Below are positions 1 to 8,203 of a stretch of 64,000 nucleotides of DNA, one piece after another; positions within the stretch are counted from its first letter, which is position 1; the number at the start of each line of letters is the position of its first letter. The stretch is from DASQHW01 sp038238245 (GTDB lineage Bacteria > Actinomycetota > Acidimicrobiia > IMCC26256 > PALSA-610): contig JBBRXX010000010.1 in the NCBI GenBank assembly GCA_038238245.1, positions 76,985-140,984 on the forward strand, read 5' to 3'. A program made the position numbers and the translations under genes. The notes under the pieces were generated by a model. The model saw only the letters and a list, made by a program, of their open reading frames with translations. It had not been told where the DNA came from and did no database searches.

Positions 1-468
1 CCTCTCGAAGCGCAGGATCGCACGCGCTGGAATCGCGATGACATCGACGAGGGGATCGAGCTGCTCGACGCGGCCCTACGACGGGGTGAGGCGGGGGCGT
101 ATCAGGTACAGGCCGCGATCGCCGCCTGCCACGCGACCGCGATGGACGCGTCCGCGACCGACTGGACCGAGATCGCTGCGCTCTACCGCGAGCTGGTGCG
201 AAGGGTTCCGACACCGGTCGTCGAGCTCAATCGAGCCGTCGCCGTGGCGATGGCCGACGGCCCGGAAGCCGGGCTCGAGATCGTGCACGCGCTGGAGGCG
301 TCCGGTGCATTGCCGGGCTACCACCTGTTGCCCGCGACACGCGCCGATCTCCTGCGCCGACTCGAGCGCAATGCCGAGGCGACGCTCGCGTACCGCGAAG
401 CGCTTGCACTGGCGACGAGCGACGCCGAGCGTCGCTACCTCGCCCGCCGCCTCGACGACCTGGCCTGA
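1..468 (+). CDS. ECF-type RNA polymerase sigma factor, C-terminal part (partial)
   Basis: The reading frame is open from the first base of the window, so the sigma-70 regions 2 and 4 lie upstream and are not visible. The visible 155 residues are the helical TPR-like C-terminal extension (DUF6596 type) of large ECF sigma factors: a stretch starting IAALYRELVRRVPTPVVELN, then LPGYHLLPATRADLLRRL and an AYREALALATSDAERRYLARRL end. In this family the extension replaces a separate anti-sigma factor as the sensing part. Its product would direct RNA polymerase to stress or metabolite-responsive promoters. Which genes it controls cannot be told from here. The C-terminal match is clear; the rest is inferred from the family. 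Confidence 0.85.
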   Translation, partial: PLEAQDRTRWNRDDIDEGIELLDAALRRGEAGAYQVQAAIAACHATAMDASATDWTEIAALYRELVRRVPTPVVELNRAVAVAMADGPEAGLEIVHALEASGALPGYHLLPATRADLLRRLERNAEATLAYREALALATSDAERRYLARRLDDLA

Positions 469-477
469 GATCACGGG

Positions 478-2037
478 TCAGCCGATCTGGCGCGCCGCGC
501 CTTCCCAATAGGGTGCGCGGATCTCCCGCTTCAGCAGCTTGCCCGAGGGATTGCGGGGCAGCACCTCGGTGAAGTCCACCGACTTCGGGAGCTTGAAGCC
601 CGCGAGATGCTCGCGCGCAAAGGTGATCAGCTCCTGCGCGGTCGCTTCGCTCCCCTCGCTCGGGACGACCACGGCCTTCACGGCCTCGCCCCACTTGGCG
701 TCGGGCACGCCGATCACCGCGACATCGGCGACTCCCGGATGCTTCGCGAGCACGTTCTCGACCTCGGCGGGATAGATGTTCTCGCCGCCCGAGACGATCA
801 TGTCCTTGACCCGATCGTGGAGGTACAAGAAGCCATCCCCGTCGCGGTAGCCCGCGTCGCCGGTCTTGAACCAACCGTCGTCGGTCAAGGCGGCGCGCGT
901 TGCAGACTCGTTCGCCCAGTAGCCCTTCATGTTCTGCGATGAGCGCGTCCAGAGCTCGCCGACGACGCCGACCGGCGCGTCGTTGCCCGTCTCGGGGTCG
1001 ACGATGCGCACCTCGACCCACGGGAACGGCTTGCCGCAGGATCGCAGGAGCTCGGGCCGGCCGGCCGGATCGTGATGTTCAGGATCAAGTTGCGTGATCG
1101 CACCGGTCGTCTCGGTCAGCCCGTACACCTGGATGAACTCGCATCCGAAGACGTCCATTGCCTTCGTGAGCACCGAATCCGTGATCGGCGACGCCCCGTA
1201 GACGATGGCCCGGAGCGATGCGAAGTCGGCGGCGGCGACATCGGGCATCTGCAACAGGAACTGAATGACGGCCGGGACGATGAAGGCGTTGGTGACGCCG
1301 AACTCGGAGATCAGCTGAAGGATGCGCGCCGGATCGACCTCGCGCAACAGCACGGTCTGGCAGCCGTGGAACAGCCCGACCATCGCCCAGCCCGAGCCAC
1401 CGATGTGGAACATCGGCATCACGGCCAGGTTCACCGAGTCCGGTGTGAACCGCCACGACTCGGTCACGTTCATGACGCCCTTGAAGAAGTTGTCGTTGGT
1501 GAGCATCACTCCCTTCGGCAACCCCGTCGTCCCCGACGTGTACAGCTGGAACGCAACGTCGGCGCCGGCAGCCTGCACACCTGGATCACTCGGCGCGCTC
1601 GCCGCGAGCAGCGCTTCGTACTCGAGCCAGCGCGGGTGATCACCGATTGCGACAATCGTCGAGACCGACGCCATCTCCGGTTCGATCTTCTCGATGTGCG
1701 CCACGAACTCCCGGCCGACGATCACCACCTTCGCGCCCGCGTCTGCGATGATCTGCGCGATCTCGGCCGGCGCGAGCCGCCAGTTGACCGCGACGTTCAC
1801 CGCGTTCAGCTTCGCCAGCGCGAACGTGGTCTCGAAGTACTCGATGCCGTTCTTGTCGAGAAATGCCACCCGGTCACCGCTCACGACGCCGGCGTCCGCC
1901 AACGCGTTCGCGAGCCGGCTCGAACGCGTATCCATCTCGCCGAATGTCAGCGTGCGGCCGTCGAGCTCGATCGCCGGCTTGTCCGGGCGGTCCTTGCCGT
2001 GCGTGCGCACGATTCCTGCAATCGTCGTGATCGTCAT
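478..2037 (-). CDS. Acyl-CoA synthetase (AMP-forming, FadD-like)
   Basis: A 519-residue member of the ANL superfamily that activates a carboxylic acid with ATP and CoA through an acyl-adenylate. The ATP/AMP signature YTSGTTGLPKGV is at about residues 166-177, the hinge/A8 region DRVKDMIVSGGENIYPAEVE follows near residue 410, and the C-terminal PSGKLLKRE carries the catalytic lysine. Length is normal for the short fatty-acyl-CoA ligase group. The frame is open further upstream, but the ATG at 2037 begins the conserved MTITTIAGIVRTHG start, and the upstream codons have no family similarity. It is divergent from the DUF4440-GNAT gene with only 73 bp between starts, so the two promoters must be close together. 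The natural acid is unknown. Confidence 0.9.
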   Translation of the reverse strand: MTITTIAGIVRTHGKDRPDKPAIELDGRTLTFGEMDTRSSRLANALADAGVVSGDRVAFLDKNGIEYFETTFALAKLNAVNVAVNWRLAPAEIAQIIADAGAKVVIVGREFVAHIEKIEPEMASVSTIVAIGDHPRWLEYEALLAASAPSDPGVQAAGADVAFQLYTSGTTGLPKGVMLTNDNFFKGVMNVTESWRFTPDSVNLAVMPMFHIGGSGWAMVGLFHGCQTVLLREVDPARILQLISEFGVTNAFIVPAVIQFLLQMPDVAAADFASLRAIVYGASPITDSVLTKAMDVFGCEFIQVYGLTETTGAITQLDPEHHDPAGRPELLRSCGKPFPWVEVRIVDPETGNDAPVGVVGELWTRSSQNMKGYWANESATRAALTDDGWFKTGDAGYRDGDGFLYLHDRVKDMIVSGGENIYPAEVENVLAKHPGVADVAVIGVPDAKWGEAVKAVVVPSEGSEATAQELITFAREHLAGFKLPKSVDFTEVLPRNPSGKLLKREIRAPYWEGAARQIG

Positions 2038-2110
2038 GGACCCCCCTCGATCTGATGCGCAGCACCCACGCCCGAGCGAGATCTTCGCACGGACCGTGTA
2101 CGTTCGTCGC

Positions 2111-3088
2111 GTGTCAGGGTCGGACCCGGACGTGGACGAGGTCGTCGCCAAGGAGCTTGCGCTCCTGCGCCCCGACATCCGGGCGGACGCGGCGGAGGTC
2201 GCGGGGCTGCTGCACGACGACTTTCGCGAATTCGGCGCGTCGGGACGGGTCTGGGATCGCCAATCGGTCGCGAAGGCGCTCGCGGCCGAGCCCGGCGACG
2301 GTGGCGAGGCCCACGACCTCGATGCCGTGCGGCTCGCCGACAACGTGGTGCTGCTGACGTACGCGACGGGCCCGCCGGCACGAACCGCGTTGCGCAGCTC
2401 ACTGTGGGTTCGAGACGGCGGGACATGGCGAATCCTCTTTCATCAGGGCACACCATCACCTTCGTCGTCACCTCTGCGCGTGCGGCGCGCCACGCCGGTC
2501 GATGCGGCGCTGCTCACGGAGATGATGTTCGTCGACCCGAGCCGCGAGGCGATCGTGATGGCAGGCGATGCTGATCGCGCGGCTCGTTTTCAACTCGCGC
2601 TCCTGCGGCAGACACTCGCGTCTGCGGACGGCGCGGTGCTCGTGCTCGAACGCGACCGCACACCGATCGGATTCGCCGAGGTCACGGGCGGCGGCGACCT
2701 CCCGCCGTTTCGCATCGTCGCCCGGACCGCGCTGCACGCCTTCGGCGTTCTCGGCACCGTTCGAGCGGCGTGCAAGTCGTCGGCGCGGGCACGGGTCGAC
2801 ATGAAAGCGCTCCCGGACTGCGTGCATCTCGTGGAGCTCCAGGTCCATCCCGACGCGCGCAATCAAGGTGCCGGCGGCGCGCTGCTCCTCGCGGTGGAGG
2901 AAGAAGCCTGCGCACGCGGTGTCGGGAACGTGTCGCTCACGACGACGATCGACAACCCCGCCCGGCGTCTCTACGAGCGCCACGGGTTCGCGGTGGTCGC
3001 CGAGAAGCGCGACCCGCGCTATGAGCGTTTGACCGGCAGCCCGGGCCGGGTGCTCATGGTCAAACCGCTCGCCGTCACCCCGCGGTGA
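2111..3088 (+). CDS. DUF4440 (SnoaL-like) domain fused to GNAT acetyltransferase
   Basis: A two-domain protein of about 325 residues. The first ~115 residues resemble the DUF4440/SnoaL-like cone fold (LRPDIRADAAEVAGLLHDDF at the front, SLWVRDGGTWRILFHQGTP at the end). The rest is a GNAT N-acetyltransferase with the acetyl-CoA loop region LVELQVHPDARNQGAGGALL and the typical C-terminal NPARRLYERHGFAVV. GNAT enzymes move an acetyl group from acetyl-CoA to an amine; the substrate here is unknown. GTG at 2111 was chosen; an in-frame GTG 15 bases earlier is possible. Its 3' end overlaps the convergent DUF3159-like gene by 14 bases. Confidence 0.8.
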   Translation: MSGSDPDVDEVVAKELALLRPDIRADAAEVAGLLHDDFREFGASGRVWDRQSVAKALAAEPGDGGEAHDLDAVRLADNVVLLTYATGPPARTALRSSLWVRDGGTWRILFHQGTPSPSSSPLRVRRATPVDAALLTEMMFVDPSREAIVMAGDADRAARFQLALLRQTLASADGAVLVLERDRTPIGFAEVTGGGDLPPFRIVARTALHAFGVLGTVRAACKSSARARVDMKALPDCVHLVELQVHPDARNQGAGGALLLAVEEEACARGVGNVSLTTTIDNPARRLYERHGFAVVAEKRDPRYERLTGSPGRVLMVKPLAVTPR

Positions 3089-3764
3089 GCGCCCAGCCCC
3101 ATTCCTCACTGCGGCGGAAGGCGCGCGTCGCATACCAGACCGACCACGTCATCATGGCCGCGGTGAGCGGAATGCCCGTCGCCGCGCTCACGAAGACGAA
3201 CGCGTCGATCGAAGACATCGCGAGCGTCGCGAGTCGAACCCCGCTGCGCAACAGGAGCAGGCCGCCCCACCCGAGCGAGACGACCGAGAACACGCGCGTG
3301 AAGGTGGCGGACGCGCGCACCTCCGGCGGGAACGGATACATCTCTCCGGCGAACACCCCCGCCAAGGGCCGGCCGACGAACACGGAGACGACGAATGCGA
3401 GCCCCCATACGAGCGTCGTCAGCACCGCGGGCGCGAAGAACGCCCGCGCGTCGCCGGCGAGCAGGCCGATCGCTGCTTGCACGACGATGACGAGCAGGGA
3501 GAGGCGCGCGAGCAGTCCGGGGCGATCGCGTCGACGTTCGTACAGCCACGCGCCGAGCGCCACCACGGTCGCGGCAGCGATGCCGATTGCGAGGCCGCCG
3601 AGCTTGTAGCCGGCGTAGAAGCACAACACCGGGCCGAATGCATCTCTCGCGAATCGCGGTCCCGACCCGACGAGGATGCCGCGCGCCGAGATCTCGAGAC
3701 GCTCGAGCGGCTCGGCGAGCGGCTCGGGAGGCTCGGCGAGCGGCTCGACCGGCTGATCAGTCAT
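3075..3764 (-). CDS. DUF3159-like integral membrane protein
   Basis: A 229-residue membrane protein with about six hydrophobic segments after a Pro/Glu-rich cytosolic N terminus made of repeated PLAEP units. The core GDARAFFAPAVLTTLVWG followed by FVVSVFVGRPLAGVFAGE is typical of the DUF3159 family, whose function is unknown. The ATG at 3764 overlaps the stop of the upstream diiron gene by 8 bases, so the two are translationally coupled in the TetR-diiron-DUF3159 operon. It may be a small carrier or an anchoring partner for the oxygenase; that is inference. The family name is recognised from memory of its sequence pattern. Confidence 0.75.
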   Translation of the reverse strand: MTDQPVEPLAEPPEPLAEPLERLEISARGILVGSGPRFARDAFGPVLCFYAGYKLGGLAIGIAAATVVALGAWLYERRRDRPGLLARLSLLVIVVQAAIGLLAGDARAFFAPAVLTTLVWGLAFVVSVFVGRPLAGVFAGEMYPFPPEVRASATFTRVFSVVSLGWGGLLLLRSGVRLATLAMSSIDAFVFVSAATGIPLTAAMMTWSVWYATRAFRRSEEWGWALTAG

Positions 3765-4719
3765 CGAGGCGAGTCTCCTCCCAGATCCCGAAAGACCGCC
3801 ACATCTTCTTCGAGACCGGGGTGACGAGCTCGAGGTCCGTGAGGAGGGTGCGTACCTTGCGCAACGAGGCTCGGACCTCATCTCGTGACGGCGTCCCGGG
3901 GCCGTATGCCTCGGTCAGGACCGCTTTGGGGATGTCGTAGGTGCGCACGATGCTGCGTGGCGGTCGCATCATCACCGACGCCATCGTCGCGAGTATGAGC
4001 GGGGCCTGGATTGCGATCGAGCGTCGCTTCCCACGTGACAGCTTCGGCACGTTCGTGCGCAGGTACTGACGGGCAAAGGAGAGATGGCGCGCTTCTTCGG
4101 TGACATGGATGCGCATGATCCGCTCGAGCAGCGGGTGCAGCTCACGGCCGGAACGCAACGCCGTGCGCTGTACATGGTCGATCGGATCCTCACCGCCGAG
4201 CACGAACACGAAGAACAATTCCGGGAACCGGCGCGCCATCCCGATGACACGACGCGCGCCGAACTTGACGTCCCAGGTGAGACCGGGCGCATCGAGACCG
4301 CTGCGATTCACGAACTCCTGGAACATCAGCGAGTGCTGGGCTTCCTCGATGACCTCGTGGTACGCGTAGCGGTACTCGGGGCTGCGGTCGGGCAACATGA
4401 AGGCGTACTCGAGGAGCCCGCGCTTGAGAATGCTCTCGAACTGCAATCCCGCCTTCATGTTGGCGACGATGCAGTGCAGCCCGATGCGGGCGCGGACGTC
4501 GGCGGGAAGGCCCTTGTACCACTCGGTCGCGCCGAGCGTGTTCTCGATGGAGAGCTCCCAGCGGGGATCGGTCGGATCGATCGCATACGCGGGATCGTCC
4601 CAAGGTACGTCGACATACGCGTCGAAGTGCTTCACGACTGATTGGTGCGACAGACGCTCGACTAGCTCCGTGAAACGGTCGGCGCGCTGTTCTTCTTCGA
4701 GGACGATGGCTTCGGTCAC
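3757..4719 (-). CDS. AurF-like diiron oxygenase
   Basis: A 320-residue helical protein of the AurF (p-aminobenzoate N-oxygenase-like) family. Iron ligands are visible as a lone Glu in LQFESILKRG, the pair EVIEEAQHSLMF and the second EExxH motif HVTEEARHLSFAR. AurF enzymes oxygenate aryl amines or other substrates using O2 and a carboxylate-bridged diiron site. Translation very probably starts at GTG 4719, preceded at 4-5 bases by GGAGG; the longer open frame upstream overlaps the TetR gene and is not conserved. It follows the TetR gene with a 4-base overlap and precedes the DUF3159-like gene. Substrate is unknown; a redox partner is not encoded next to it. Confidence 0.85.
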   Translation of the reverse strand: MTEAIVLEEEQRADRFTELVERLSHQSVVKHFDAYVDVPWDDPAYAIDPTDPRWELSIENTLGATEWYKGLPADVRARIGLHCIVANMKAGLQFESILKRGLLEYAFMLPDRSPEYRYAYHEVIEEAQHSLMFQEFVNRSGLDAPGLTWDVKFGARRVIGMARRFPELFFVFVLGGEDPIDHVQRTALRSGRELHPLLERIMRIHVTEEARHLSFARQYLRTNVPKLSRGKRRSIAIQAPLILATMASVMMRPPRSIVRTYDIPKAVLTEAYGPGTPSRDEVRASLRKVRTLLTDLELVTPVSKKMWRSFGIWEETRLDD

Positions 4720-5399
4720 GATGAACCTCCGGGGGTGTGCGGAAAGTAGGGGGCGGCGATGGCGTTGAACGTCTCGAGCACCATGTCGAGCTCGTCGGCG
4801 CCTACGCCGATGATCCGATTCAGGGCGAGGCCGTCGAGCACGGAGAACGCGAGCTGCAACGCAACTCGCGCAAAGCTCTGATCGGCCGCGGCGTCGGGAA
4901 ACATCGCACGGAACGTCACGAGCGCGTTGTCGAAGAACCGCTCCTCGACCTGCACGAATCGTTCGTGCAGCGCGGGATCCGTGCGAGACGCGACGACGAG
5001 CTCCACCCAGGCCGCGAACGTGTCGCGGAAGCAGTGCTCGTACAAGAGCCGCATCGCGGCGGCCGGCGAGCGCTTGTCGGCGGGAAGCCGGGCGAATGTT
5101 GCTTCGAATTCTTCGATGCGCCGCGTGAGCAGGTGGTCGAGGGCGGCGAGCACCAGGTCTTCCTTGGTCGGGTAATGGTGCACCTGCGCACCGCGGGAGA
5201 CTCCCGCGCGCCGCACGACCTCGGTGGTGCTCGTCGCCGCCCAGCCCAGCTCGACCAGGCACTCGATCGTCGCGTCGAGCAGACGGGTCTGGGTAGCGGC
5301 ACTCCGCTCGGCGTTCGTGCGGCGGCCCGTGACAGGCGGAACGATGGTGACAAGCGGGACCGGCGGGACAGGCGGCGGGGCGAGGGGCATCCCTGTCAT
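4716..5399 (-). CDS. TetR family transcriptional regulator
   Basis: A 227-residue TetR repressor: N-terminal helix-turn-helix (TTEVVRRAGVSRGAQVHHYP) and a C-terminal ligand domain ending in a TetR_C_6-like helix bundle. The first ~25 residues are a low-complexity PPPVPPVPL stretch, so ATG 5390 or a later codon could be the true start. It is the first gene of the operon with the diiron oxygenase and the DUF3159-like gene. A perfect inverted repeat lies 15 bases upstream of the start and is the likely self-operator, so the whole operon is expected to be autorepressed and induced by a small ligand, perhaps the substrate of the oxygenase. Confidence 0.88.
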   Translation of the reverse strand: MTGMPLAPPPVPPVPLVTIVPPVTGRRTNAERSAATQTRLLDATIECLVELGWAATSTTEVVRRAGVSRGAQVHHYPTKEDLVLAALDHLLTRRIEEFEATFARLPADKRSPAAAMRLLYEHCFRDTFAAWVELVVASRTDPALHERFVQVEERFFDNALVTFRAMFPDAAADQSFARVALQLAFSVLDGLALNRIIGVGADELDMVLETFNAIAAPYFPHTPGGSS

Positions 5400-5414
5400 G
5401 ATGGCGGTCAGGCC

Positions 5415-5436
5415 ACATACAGTCAAGCCTGTATGT
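5415..5436. promoter_or_regulatory. TetR operator (perfect 8-bp inverted repeat)
   Basis: Arms ACATACAG and CTGTATGT separated by TCAAGC form a perfect palindrome between the TetR gene start and the stop of the upstream diiron gene. Size and position fit a TetR dimer site blocking the operon promoter. Regulation is inferred. Confidence 0.75.
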
Positions 5437-5445
5437 ATGTTTAAG

Positions 5446-6330
5446 TCAGGCGAGGAGGCCCAGCGCGGCCCACGTCGGCCGGCGCGCGTCATCGATCACG
5501 CCGATCTCCGCCAGGAAGCCGGTGAGCTTGGCGAGTCCCTCGACGATCACGGCCCGGTGATGCGGATTCACTCGTGCCACGAGTGCGCCGTCCTCGATGC
5601 CGAGATGCTCGTAGACCTCGGGATCGATGCTGAACTCGGCGACCGCGGCAACGAGCGCGGGCGCCGCGTCCGCGATCGCGGCGCGCTCATCGCTCGCGAG
5701 CTGCGGCCAGACCTCGCTGAGATACGTCTTGGCGAAGCTGACGTGGCGCGCCTCTTCGAGGACGTGCAGCTTTGCGATCTGGCGCGACACGGGATGCACG
5801 CGGTCGTCTCGCATGGTCTTGCGGTTGATGTGGTCGAGCAGTTCCTCGACGGCGAGGATGAGCAGGTACGACGTCGCGCGCCGGCCGGGCAGGTCGTCGA
5901 CGTCGAGATGTCCGTGCGCCGGGCTGTACGCGGGCGTTCCACCCCGGCGGATGAACTCCCCGAACATCGTGGAGTGCCGGCACTCGTCCGCGACCTCGAC
6001 AAGCAGGTACCGGTGGGCCGGATCGGTGACCGGCATCTCCGCAAGGTGACGGAGCACCGCTTGCATGAGCACGTTCTCGAACCAGATGCCGGCGCCGCAC
6101 AGCGCCGCGGTCTCGTGGCGGCTGTACGCGATGCGGCCGGCCTCGCTCATCGAGTCCCACACCGGCGTGCCGTAAAGAGGCAGGACCTCGGGCGGCAGGT
6201 GATACGCCGAGTCGTCGATGGGGATCGACCAGTCGACCTCACAAAAGGGGTCGAGCGTCGTTCGTGCCGATGCGGCGACGAGCTGATGGGAGCGGGCGGC
6301 GGTCCGGGGGAGGTCGGTCGTCGTGTCCAT
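5446..6330 (-). CDS. Second AurF-like diiron oxygenase
   Basis: A 294-residue paralogue of the neighbouring diiron gene. Ligand motifs are intact: IWFENVLMQAV, EVADECRHSTMF, LAVEELLDHIN and HVLEEARHVSFAK. The two proteins are clearly related in order and spacing of motifs but diverged, so they probably act on different substrates. ATG 6330 is preferred over an in-frame TTG 12 bases upstream. It is divergent from a MerR regulator, with a cluster of palindromes between them, and stops just before the TetR operon promoter, so it is likely an independent unit. Some members of this group act as alkyl or lipid oxygenases; no assignment is possible here. Confidence 0.83.
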   Translation of the reverse strand: MDTTTDLPRTAARSHQLVAASARTTLDPFCEVDWSIPIDDSAYHLPPEVLPLYGTPVWDSMSEAGRIAYSRHETAALCGAGIWFENVLMQAVLRHLAEMPVTDPAHRYLLVEVADECRHSTMFGEFIRRGGTPAYSPAHGHLDVDDLPGRRATSYLLILAVEELLDHINRKTMRDDRVHPVSRQIAKLHVLEEARHVSFAKTYLSEVWPQLASDERAAIADAAPALVAAVAEFSIDPEVYEHLGIEDGALVARVNPHHRAVIVEGLAKLTGFLAEIGVIDDARRPTWAALGLLA

Positions 6331-6345
6331 GGGTCTACCCAAACA

Positions 6346-6390
6346 CTTGCAGTGTCCACTGTCAAGGTATTCTTACAGTGCAAGCTGTAA
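6346..6390. promoter_or_regulatory. Palindrome cluster, probable MerR operators
   Basis: Two inverted repeats sit between the divergent diiron and MerR genes: CAGTG-TC-CACTG (6350-6361, inside a CTTG...CAAG frame) and TTACAG-TGCAAG-CTGTAA (6373-6390). Both contain an ACAGTG/CACTGT core. MerR regulators bind dyads between -35 and -10 elements, so this spacing fits control of both genes. Confidence 0.65.
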
Positions 6391-6420
6391 TGATCTCGCC
6401 CGTTGTGGTTCACTGGGATC

Positions 6421-7176
6421 GTGAGCGCCGAAGTCCCCGAGACGGACATCCCGGGCGAGTACGGGCTGGCGGAGCTCGTCGACCGCAGCGGCGTGCCGGC
6501 TCGCACGATCCGGTGGTACCAGTCCGAGGGCCTGCTCCCGAAGCCGACGAAACGCGGGCGCGACGCCGTCTACACCGACGATCACCTGCAGCGCCTGCAC
6601 CTCATCGCCGAGCTCCGGGATCGCGGCCTCACGCTCACCGCGATCCGCGACCTGGTGTCCCGGGAGCGGCCGGCCCGCACGGTGGCCGAATGGCTCGGCA
6701 TCGACGCCACGCTCAGTGCGCCATGGTCCGACGACCGTCCGCGCATCGTCGAGCGTGATGAGCTGGCCCAGCTGACCGGCGGTCACGAGGGACCAAGGCT
6801 GCTTGCCGAGCTGCAAGATGCCGGCTACGTGCAACCCGGCGCCGGCGGAACGTGGCTCGTGCCGAGCCCGACGCTGCTCGACCTCGCGCTGCAACTCCAC
6901 GACGCCGGCGTCGACGTCGATCTCACCGGTCAGCTGCGCGATCTGTTGCGCCGCCGGCTCTCGAAAGCGGTCGACGACGCGGTCAAGCTCGTCGTCGGAC
7001 GGACCGGCGCCGGCTTCGCGGGAAACGCGACACCCGAGGAGGTCGCGACCGCGATCGGCGCGCTCCGCCCGATCGCTCGCGAGACGACGAGCCTCATCCT
7101 TGCGCAAGAGGTCGAACGGGCGCTGCGTGATCTCGTCGACGAGGGCCCGGCGGCGATCGAGCGCAAGCGGCGCTGA
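6421..7176 (+). CDS. MerR family transcriptional regulator
   Basis: A protein of about 251 residues with an N-terminal MerR winged helix: YGLAELVDRSGVPARTIRWY and SEGLLPKPTKRGRDAVYTDD, then HLQRLHLIAELRDRGLTLTAI. The long C-terminal part (about 150 residues) is not a known metal-binding tail and has no cysteines, so the inducer is probably an organic molecule. GTG 6421 is used; an in-frame TTG 18 bases earlier is an alternative. Divergent orientation and the palindromes between them suggest it controls the second diiron oxygenase. Confidence 0.82.
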   Translation: MSAEVPETDIPGEYGLAELVDRSGVPARTIRWYQSEGLLPKPTKRGRDAVYTDDHLQRLHLIAELRDRGLTLTAIRDLVSRERPARTVAEWLGIDATLSAPWSDDRPRIVERDELAQLTGGHEGPRLLAELQDAGYVQPGAGGTWLVPSPTLLDLALQLHDAGVDVDLTGQLRDLLRRRLSKAVDDAVKLVVGRTGAGFAGNATPEEVATAIGALRPIARETTSLILAQEVERALRDLVDEGPAAIERKRR

Positions 7177-7516
7177 AGCGAACGAATGGCGCGCGATCGT
7201 CGCGACTGATTTGTCGGGCTGAAATCTCGGGTTGAATTGCCCGGCTGATTGTCGGCGAGTGGTGCGGATATTGCGGTCCAGTTGCGACGCCGTTGTGTCT
7301 CGGACCGAACGTGGTACGCGACGCGCGCAAAGCGTGCGCCGTCCGCAGCGAGGCCCGCTCCGGGCCTGACAGAATCAAGCCAGCCGGCCGTATGCAACTG
7401 CCGGCACGTGTCGGTATGGCAAAAGGAGTGTTGAGGTTCCACCGCTCCCGCTTCGGAGCGGTGTGGGCACGGCATCGCGTCGACCTGCCAAGCCCCGTTT
7501 GCCCGGAGGGATGACG
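7177..7516. other. 340-bp intergenic region
   Basis: No conserved gene is visible. It holds a 9-bp-stem hairpin (CACCGCTCC/GGAGCGGTG, 7440-7463) close to the response regulator, and a possible 32-codon leader frame from ATG 7416 that would end at 7514, overlapping the regulator's ribosome binding site GGAGG (7505-7509). The first ~200 bases carry only short direct repeats of a CGGGCTGA/CCGGCTGA type. No riboswitch class could be recognised. Confidence 0.4.
7440..7463. promoter_or_regulatory. Leader hairpin upstream of orphan response regulator
   Basis: Perfect 9-bp stem CACCGCTCC/GGAGCGGTG with a 6-base loop, about 54 bases before the start codon. No T-run follows, so attenuation or RNA stability is as likely as termination. 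Confidence 0.45.
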
Positions 7517-8191
7517 ATGACGGCAAACGTGGTGCTTGTCGCGCATCACGACGAACGGACACGGGCAACGGCAGGAGACGTCCTCGTCGCGGAGGGACTC
7601 CGTGTCGACGAGACGGCGGACTGGCCCACGACGTTGCGTCACGCCGCCGAGATCCGGCCGACGATCCTGATCGTCGCGGCCCGTCTCGCGGGCACGGACG
7701 TGCTGGAGCGACTCGCGGAACCTCGCGAAGCCGGCGTGCTCGGTGTCGTCGTGCTGACCGAGGATCACGACGAGATCGCGCTCGCACTCGACGCCGGGGC
7801 CGACGACTGCGTGAGCGAAGCGACGATCGATCGGGACCTGGCGCCCCGGGTGCGCGCGTTGATCCGCCGTATCGCGCCCCGCGCCCTGCAGAAGCTGAAC
7901 TTCGGCGAGCTCGTCATCGACGTCGCCGCGCGCGAGGTGTTCGTGCGCGACTCGCTCATCGACCTCACGTCGCGAGAGTTCGAGCTCCTCGCCTTCCTGG
8001 CGTCCCAGCCGCGCACGGTCTTCACGCGGGCCGAGCTCCTGGAGAGAGTGTGGGGCGTGCCGCCGGCCGGGCAGAGCGTGGCGACGGTCACGGAGCACGT
8101 GCGCCGCTTGCGCCTCAAGCTCGAGGGTGACGAGCACGGGGTTCGCTGGCTGCGGACCGTGCGCGGCGTCGGCTACGCATTCCGGCCCTGA
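7517..8191 (+). CDS. OmpR/PhoB-type response regulator with degenerate receiver
   Basis: A 224-residue protein: receiver-like domain (1-115) and C-terminal winged helix ending RLRLKLEGDEHGVRWLRTV then GVGYAFRP. The receiver lacks the key residues: the acidic pair is His10-His11 (Asp12 remains), the phospho-acceptor position is Ala54 (ILIVAARL) and the conserved lysine is Glu101 (GADDCVSEAT). Thr81 is kept. It therefore cannot be phosphorylated in the usual way and is probably controlled by ligand, protein partner or abundance. The DNA-binding half is very like that of the intact regulator at 11992-12750, so they may share targets. ATG 7517 is chosen because GGAGG sits 7 bases upstream; ATG 7511 is too close. 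Confidence 0.88.
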   Translation: MTANVVLVAHHDERTRATAGDVLVAEGLRVDETADWPTTLRHAAEIRPTILIVAARLAGTDVLERLAEPREAGVLGVVVLTEDHDEIALALDAGADDCVSEATIDRDLAPRVRALIRRIAPRALQKLNFGELVIDVAAREVFVRDSLIDLTSREFELLAFLASQPRTVFTRAELLERVWGVPPAGQSVATVTEHVRRLRLKLEGDEHGVRWLRTVRGVGYAFRP

Positions 8192-8203
8192 CGCGCTCGT
8201 CTC

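Noticed and set aside
478..2343. Longer start for the first acyl-CoA synthetase
   Set aside because: The extra ~100 residues are antisense to the DUF4440-GNAT gene and have no similarity to ligases.
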